Shown here piece by piece: positions 15,712-18,760 of a stretch of 18,760 nucleotides of DNA. The notes beneath the pieces are model-generated. The model was not told the origin of the DNA, searched no databases, and worked only from the letters and a program-made list of their open reading frames with translations. Origin of the DNA: Akkermansiaceae bacterium UBA5020. GTDB lineage: Bacteria > Verrucomicrobiota > Verrucomicrobiia > Verrucomicrobiales > DEV007. Where the stretch lies: positions 48,399-67,158 of the forward strand of contig DGXY01000073.1 in the NCBI GenBank assembly GCA_002396885.1, given 5' to 3'. The translations under genes and the position numbers were made by a program. Numbering within the stretch: the first letter of the stretch is position 1; each line of letters opens with the position of its first letter.

Positions 15712-15739
15712 TTGTTTTTTCCCCATTCCCGCCTAGTAT
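15712..15739 (+). promoter_or_regulatory. possible promoter for the LptE-like gene
   Basis: TTGTTT (15712-15717) and TAGTAT (15734-15739) are 16 bases apart, and a transcript would start about 20 bases before the ATG at 15767. Both hexamers are imperfect. The upstream TPR gene could also supply transcription. Confidence 0.25.
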
Positions 15740-15766
15740 CGCAATCATCTTTGGTGCCGCCCTTTC

Positions 15767-16387
15767 ATGAAGTCCCGGATTTTTTCGCTATTCCCCCTCG
15801 CTCTTGCCGGGCTCTTTTTCTCTGGCTGCGCGGGTTATCAACTGGGCGAATTGAAGCCGGGCACCTACCTTGGGATCGAAAAGATCCACGTGCCTCCGTT
15901 CAAGAACCTGACCCTCGAGCCGCGTCTCTCGAGTCTCGTCACCAATGCCGTGCTGACGGAACTTCAGGCGGACGGCACCTATCAGGCGGCGACTCGTGAA
16001 AATTGCGATGCCGTCCTTGTCGGCACGATCCGGGAGATCCGGAAGCGCCAGCTCCGTGCGGTCCGCACCGACACGCTTCGTTCCCGAGAGTTGAGCCTCT
16101 ATCTTTATGTGGATTTCCATCTCGAAGACCCCACCACCGGTCAACGCATCGGAAAGCGGGGCGACGACGAGAACGGCGACGGCAGCGATGACGAAGTCGA
16201 TTCGGAGGAGCCGGTCGATGGCAAGGCTGGCGAAGACGTCGTCTACGGCGCGCGTCAGGGCCTCGTCATCGGAGAAACGATCCAGTTTGTCGATGCCAGC
16301 TATCAAGTCGGCGAGCGCAGCGCGCTTTCGGTCGTTTCGGAGGATGTCGCCGACAAACTCATCTCGCAGCTTGCGAATGGTTGGTGA
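15767..16387 (+). CDS. lptE: LptE-like LPS-assembly lipoprotein with acidic insert
   Basis: The protein has 206 residues. A lipoprotein signal ends F-F-S-G-C with Cys21 as the lipidated residue. The rest fits the LptE family: G-Y-Q-L-G near the start, I-x-V-P-P-F-K-N-x-T (40-49), a helix with L-x-S-L-V-T-N-A-V-L-T-E-L (54-66), D-A-V-L-V-G-T-I (81-88), and a final helix E-D-V-A-D-K-L-I-S-Q-L ending at Trp206. LptE plugs the LptD barrel that delivers lipopolysaccharide to the outer membrane. Between the middle strands (132-157) is an unusual insert with 13 acidic residues in 26. The gene lies between the TPR protein gene and rsmI. The family is fairly sure; the gene name rests on that match. 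Confidence 0.75.
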   Translation: MKSRIFSLFPLALAGLFFSGCAGYQLGELKPGTYLGIEKIHVPPFKNLTLEPRLSSLVTNAVLTELQADGTYQAATRENCDAVLVGTIREIRKRQLRAVRTDTLRSRELSLYLYVDFHLEDPTTGQRIGKRGDDENGDGSDDEVDSEEPVDGKAGEDVVYGARQGLVIGETIQFVDASYQVGERSALSVVSEDVADKLISQLANGW

Positions 16388-16423
16388 GCCGGGCTTTCCC
16401 GCCCCTTTCCCGAAATTGTTGCC

Positions 16424-17122
16424 TTGAATCCGCTCGATCCCGCCGGTCTCGTCCAGCTTGTCGCGACCCCGATCGGGAATCTCGGAGACATCACTTATCG
16501 CGCTGCCGAGGCGATCCGCCAGGCCGACGTCGTCGCCTGCGAAGATACCCGGCACTCGCGGCGCCTCCTCGAGCATCTCGGGATCCGCGAGAAGGAACTC
16601 GTCGCTCTGCACGATCACAATGAACGTTTCCGAGCGGCCGCCCTCGTCGAGCGAGTTCAAGGTGGCGCCAAACTCGTCTACCTCTCGGACGCGGGCATGC
16701 CAGGAATTTCCGATCCGGGCTATCGGCTCGTCAACGCCGCCTACGAAGCCGGAGTGAGGGTCGAAGTGCTGCCGGGACCTTGCGCCGTCGTGACCGCTCT
16801 CGCCGGCTCGGGATTGCCGAGCGACGCCTTCTATTTCGGCGGCTTTCTTTCAGTGAAGTCCGGCCGGCGGACCCGGGAGTTGACTGAATCGCTCGAACGG
16901 CGCGAGACTTCGATCTTCTATGAATCACCGCACCGCCTCGCCGGAACCCTCGAAATCCTCCGGACCCTGTCGCCGGATCGCGAAATCTGCGTCGCGAGAG
17001 AATTGACGAAGCGTTTCGAAACCTATCACCGGGGCAGTGCCGCCGAATTGAGCGCCCATTTCGCGATTCATCCACCGAAGGGTGAAATCACTCTGCTGAT
17101 CCGCGGCGCGGGGCGGGACTAA
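16424..17122 (+). CDS. rsmI: 16S rRNA (cytidine(1402)-2'-O)-methyltransferase, short form
   Basis: The protein has 232 residues and all methylase landmarks of RsmI: V-A-T-P-I-G-N-L-G-D-I-T (13-24), A-C-E-D-T-R-H-S-R-R-L-L (38-49), L-H-D-H-N-E (62-67), Y-L-S-D-A-G-M-P-G-I-S-D-P-G-Y (86-100), P-G-P-C-A-V-V-T-A-L (117-126), F-Y-F-G-G-F-L (136-142), Y-E-S-P-H-R (166-171) and the G-E-I-T-L-L-I end. It uses S-adenosylmethionine to methylate the ribose of C1402 in the ribosomal decoding centre. It stops after the methylase fold and lacks the C-terminal helix-turn-helix extension of the 286-residue E. coli protein. The start is TTG at 16424, 36 bases after lptE; no ATG or GTG fits. A hairpin terminator follows. 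Confidence 0.92.
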   Translation: MNPLDPAGLVQLVATPIGNLGDITYRAAEAIRQADVVACEDTRHSRRLLEHLGIREKELVALHDHNERFRAAALVERVQGGAKLVYLSDAGMPGISDPGYRLVNAAYEAGVRVEVLPGPCAVVTALAGSGLPSDAFYFGGFLSVKSGRRTRELTESLERRETSIFYESPHRLAGTLEILRTLSPDREICVARELTKRFETYHRGSAAELSAHFAIHPPKGEITLLIRGAGRD

Positions 17123-17144
17123 GCTCGCTCGGAGAGACGAAAAT

Positions 17145-17177
17145 GGGGTGGGGCCACTCGACCCCACCCCGACTTTT
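17145..17177. terminator. rho-independent terminator after rsmI, probably bidirectional
   Basis: GGGGTGGGG (17145-17153) and CCCCACCCC (17162-17170) pair perfectly over nine G-C-rich positions around an eight-base loop. The plus strand continues GACTTTTC; the minus strand continues ATTTTC, so it could stop transcription from either side. It lies 22 bases after the rsmI stop codon. Confidence 0.85.
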
Positions 17178-17215
17178 CATCTCTTCACCAATATCCTTGC
17201 GGACAAAATTCTCCG

Positions 17216-17503
17216 TCACACGAGCGCTCCCGCATCTTGCTGCGGCAAAGGCAGAGGGGTATTTCCCCGATCCGGGATCCCGAAACTCTTCTGACGCCTT
17301 TGCGGCAAGGGACGGCCCCGATCAGGACGGCGGCTCTTGTCGTAGCGTTGTTGAAGCTGGAAGCCGCCTCCCGAATTCCAGACCCCTTCGGCAGGCATCT
17401 GGTTTTCAAAGAGACCGGTCTGGATCAGGAAGGTTCCCCGACCAACATTAGCGTGTGTTACCATCTGTTTGACTGGCACTGCCGCAGTGAGCTCGCTCTC
17501 CAT
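17216..17503 (-). CDS. small hypothetical protein, uncertain
   Basis: This is a 95-residue frame starting at ATG 17503, with AGGAG four bases upstream, the only Shine-Dalgarno-like start I found in the window. It reads toward the bidirectional terminator at 17170-17145, which would serve it well. The product has no signal peptide; its first half is ordinary (T-H-A-N-V-G-R-G-T-F-L-I-Q-T-G-L-F) and its second half is rich in arginine, proline and glutamine. I recognise no family. The opposite-strand frame 17237-17623 has equally coding-like codons, so it could be a shadow of that frame, or neither may be translated. Confidence 0.25.
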   Translation of the reverse strand: MESELTAAVPVKQMVTHANVGRGTFLIQTGLFENQMPAEGVWNSGGGFQLQQRYDKSRRPDRGRPLPQRRQKSFGIPDRGNTPLPLPQQDAGALV

Positions 17504-17608
17504 CGGGCTCCTGAATCATTCCCCTTCCGTTTCTCAGGCGGTGCGGGTTTGATTCAGGGGGTCTTCGACCGGGAAGGGGTGGTCTTTGCGGCGGTTGGCC
17601 GTGTTGTG

Positions 17609-17638
17609 TTGGGTGAATATTAATATAATTTCCATAAT
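17609..17638 (+). promoter_or_regulatory. promoter-like element in an AT-rich island upstream of panB
   Basis: TTGGGT (17609-17614) is followed after 18 bases by CATAAT (17633-17638), and a perfect TATAAT lies at 17624-17629. A further TATAAC sits at 17652-17657. Transcription from here would give panB a leader of about 140 bases. The hexamer layout matches the element at 14210-14239. A minus-strand promoter for the small frame to the left is also possible. Confidence 0.35.
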
Positions 17639-17786
17639 TAAGCAATATTTTTATAACTCTATCCCGGTTTTATCGTCACTCCCCTTCCCGTGTCGATGAA
17701 CTTCGCGGCTAACTTGAAAGGGAACGATTTCCGTTTTCCCATCTCCGCGCTATTCTGGAGGGGTCAGCCCTTGCGGGTAACGGTTC

Positions 17787-18560
17787 ATGAAATCCCTCCC
17801 TCTTCTCTCCGATCGCCTCTTGCCCCCGATCTCGGCGATCACCGCCTACGATTACCCCACCGCACGAATCTGCGACGAGGCCGGGGTCCAACTGATCCTC
17901 GTCGGTGATTCGCTCGGGATGATGGTCGCCGGATGTGAGGATACCACCTCGGTGACGCTCGATCAGATGGTCTATCACACAACGATCGTGCGCCGCGGCG
18001 TCACGCGGGCGGTGGTGGTCGCGGACCTGCCGATCCATACCTACGATACCCCCGCGGAGGCCCTCGCCAGCTCCCGCCGACTGATCGAAGCCGGAGCCGA
18101 AGCGGTGAAACTCGAGGGCGGGCTGGATCAGATTCCCCAGATCGAAGCCATTGTTGGCGCGGGCATTCCCCTTTGTGGTCATCTCGGCATGCTGCCACAA
18201 CACGTCAGAGAAGAGGGCGGATACAAGAAAAAGGGACGCAGCGAAGCGGAGGCCAAATCTCTCGTCGAAGCCGGCCTGGCCCTCGAATCGGCGGGCGTCT
18301 TCGCCATCGTTCTGGAAAGTGTCGTGGCGGACGTTGCCGCGGAGATGACTGCCCGGCTGCGGATCCCGACGATCGGAATCGGCTCGGGGCATCGCTGTGA
18401 CGGACAGGTCCGGGTGGTCCACGATGTCACCGGTGCTTTTCCCTGGTTCTTGCCGCCTTTTGCCAAGACTCACGGGAACGTGGCAGAGGTGACCCGGAAT
18501 GCCGTTTCCGCCTTTCTCGGAGAAGTCGCGACCTCCCACCAGACGGGCTTCCCGGACTAA
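17787..18560 (+). CDS. panB: 3-methyl-2-oxobutanoate hydroxymethyltransferase (ketopantoate hydroxymethyltransferase)
   Basis: The protein has 257 residues, close to the usual 264. It transfers a hydroxymethyl group from methylene-tetrahydrofolate to 2-oxoisovalerate, the first committed step of pantothenate and coenzyme A synthesis, in the cytoplasm. Signature elements are L-V-G-D-S-L-G-M (38-45, metal ligand Asp41), V-A-D-L-P (78-82, metal ligand Asp80), V-K-L-E-G-G (107-112, Lys108 and Glu110), G-H-L-G-M-L-P-Q (131-138), I-V-L-E (174-177, Glu177) and I-P-T-I-G-I-G-S-G (193-201). All catalytic positions keep a constant offset of four from E. coli PanB. The ATG at 17787 gives the normal N-terminus. 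No panC or panD is nearby. A long hairpin begins directly after the stop codon. Confidence 0.95.
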   Translation: MKSLPLLSDRLLPPISAITAYDYPTARICDEAGVQLILVGDSLGMMVAGCEDTTSVTLDQMVYHTTIVRRGVTRAVVVADLPIHTYDTPAEALASSRRLIEAGAEAVKLEGGLDQIPQIEAIVGAGIPLCGHLGMLPQHVREEGGYKKKGRSEAEAKSLVEAGLALESAGVFAIVLESVVADVAAEMTARLRIPTIGIGSGHRCDGQVRVVHDVTGAFPWFLPPFAKTHGNVAEVTRNAVSAFLGEVATSHQTGFPD

Positions 18561-18665
18561 AAAAAGACTTGCGCCGGGTAAGAGGAAGGGAGAGACTCGG
18601 GGGTCCCTGAACGCACCCAGATCGGGAGTTCGTGCCGCCCCTTCCCCCTTCCGGGCGCGAGTCTT
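18559..18665 (-). terminator. long imperfect hairpin after panB with a T run on the minus strand
   Basis: AAGACTTGCGCCGGG (18564-18578) matches the reverse complement of 18651-18665 at 13 of 15 positions. The pairing can extend inward through the purine/pyrimidine tracts 18580-18590 and 18638-18650 with one bulge. The loop holds its own helices (ACTC/GAGT and GGGT/ACCC). On the minus strand the stem is followed by seven T (complement of 18559-18565), as in an intrinsic terminator for transcription from the right. On the plus strand there is no T run, so it would be only a weak stop for panB. Confidence 0.55.
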
Positions 18666-18703
18666 CTCCCCATCAGATTAAGGGACATTCGGTTCCTAAA
18701 GGT

Positions 18704-18728
18704 TGTCCGAGCTGTTTCGGACACTTTT
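18704..18728 (+). repeat. inverted repeat TGTCCGA/TCGGACA followed by CTTTT, possible weak terminator
   Basis: A perfect seven-base stem (18704-18710 with 18717-18723) closes a GCTGTT loop and is followed by CTTTT. It could be the plus-strand stop for panB read-through or a protein site. No gene is visible between it and the window edge. Confidence 0.35.
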
Positions 18729-18760
18729 GAAGTTCCAGTATTTCTGGATTTCAGAGCCTC

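Larger units (their letters stand above)
17178..17786. other. 600-base gap before panB: uncertain small frames, AT-rich island
   Basis: No gene of known family lies here. The left part (to about 17620) is open on both strands: a minus-strand frame (17216-17503, listed separately) and a plus-strand frame from TTG 17237 to 17623 (128 residues) overlap almost fully, so at most one is real. The right part (17609-17665) is strongly AT-rich, with the palindrome ATATTAATAT (17617-17626) and promoter-like hexamers reading toward panB. The last 120 bases before panB are GC-mixed and show nothing further. Confidence 0.4.

Noticed and set aside
15788..16660. 290-residue minus-strand frame
   Set aside because: It is antisense to lptE and rsmI, both well supported.
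17709..18539. 276-residue minus-strand frame
   Set aside because: It is antisense to panB.
18557..18760. Minus-strand frame open from the right edge to a TAG in the T run
   Set aside because: It reads through both arms of the hairpin and resembles the plus-strand frame only because of the inverted repeat. No domain is recognisable.
1..18760. CRISPR array, tRNA, rRNA or intact transposon
   Set aside because: I looked for regularly spaced repeats, cloverleaf-like segments and transposase motifs and found none.

Overview
The window looks like chromosomal DNA of a member of the Verrucomicrobiota (PVC superphylum). The signs are a very large PVC-type cytochrome c with a beta-propeller, HEAT repeats and a C-terminal heme domain; a relic of a DUF1553 protein, a family concentrated in Planctomycetes and Verrucomicrobia; a two-domain NagB/PIG-L protein; and a multi-pass membrane protein of a kind I associate with PVC bacteria. 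GC content is high, and almost no gene start has a Shine-Dalgarno sequence. There is no rRNA, tRNA, CRISPR array or intact insertion sequence.

Left block, about 1-6770. A tightly spaced minus-strand operon (gaps of 12 to about 49 bases) runs from a ROK/SIS hybrid protein (start about 5602) through the PVC cytochrome and a Gfo/Idh/MocA oxidoreductase to a secreted protein cut by the window edge. An AraC regulator with a PAS-like sensor domain diverges from it and is the obvious candidate regulator. The content suggests uptake and oxidation of a sugar or sugar derivative. The block has two scars. The ROK and SIS halves are fused in frame with the rest of both genes missing, and an internal piece of a DUF1553 gene sits between the AraC gene and the next gene.

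Middle block, about 6771-12720. A WYL-domain regulator diverges from a von Willebrand factor A protein, with an inverted repeat between them. A DUF2238 membrane protein then diverges from a NagB/PIG-L fusion whose deacetylase zinc site is destroyed. An eight-helix membrane protein of unknown function follows on the minus strand.

Right block, about 12720-18760. A diheme cytochrome c peroxidase/MauG-type protein ends at a clear terminator. An envelope-biogenesis cluster follows: a secreted TPR (BamD/YbgF-like) protein, an LptE-like lipoprotein with an acidic insert, and rsmI, which ends at a perfect hairpin terminator. panB (pantothenate synthesis) lies after a 600-base gap and is followed by a long imperfect hairpin. 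The two long gaps (13933-14510 and 17178-17786) each contain an AT-rich island with the same promoter-like spacing and an open frame of uncertain status.

The most notable items are the ROK/SIS hybrid, the DUF1553 relic in frame behind the WYL stop codon, the zinc-less PIG-L domain of the NagB fusion, the operator-like inverted repeats at 7862-7896 and 14460-14484, and the hairpin after panB. I did not find a clear new multi-gene system. The nearest candidate is the divergent WYL/VWA pair.
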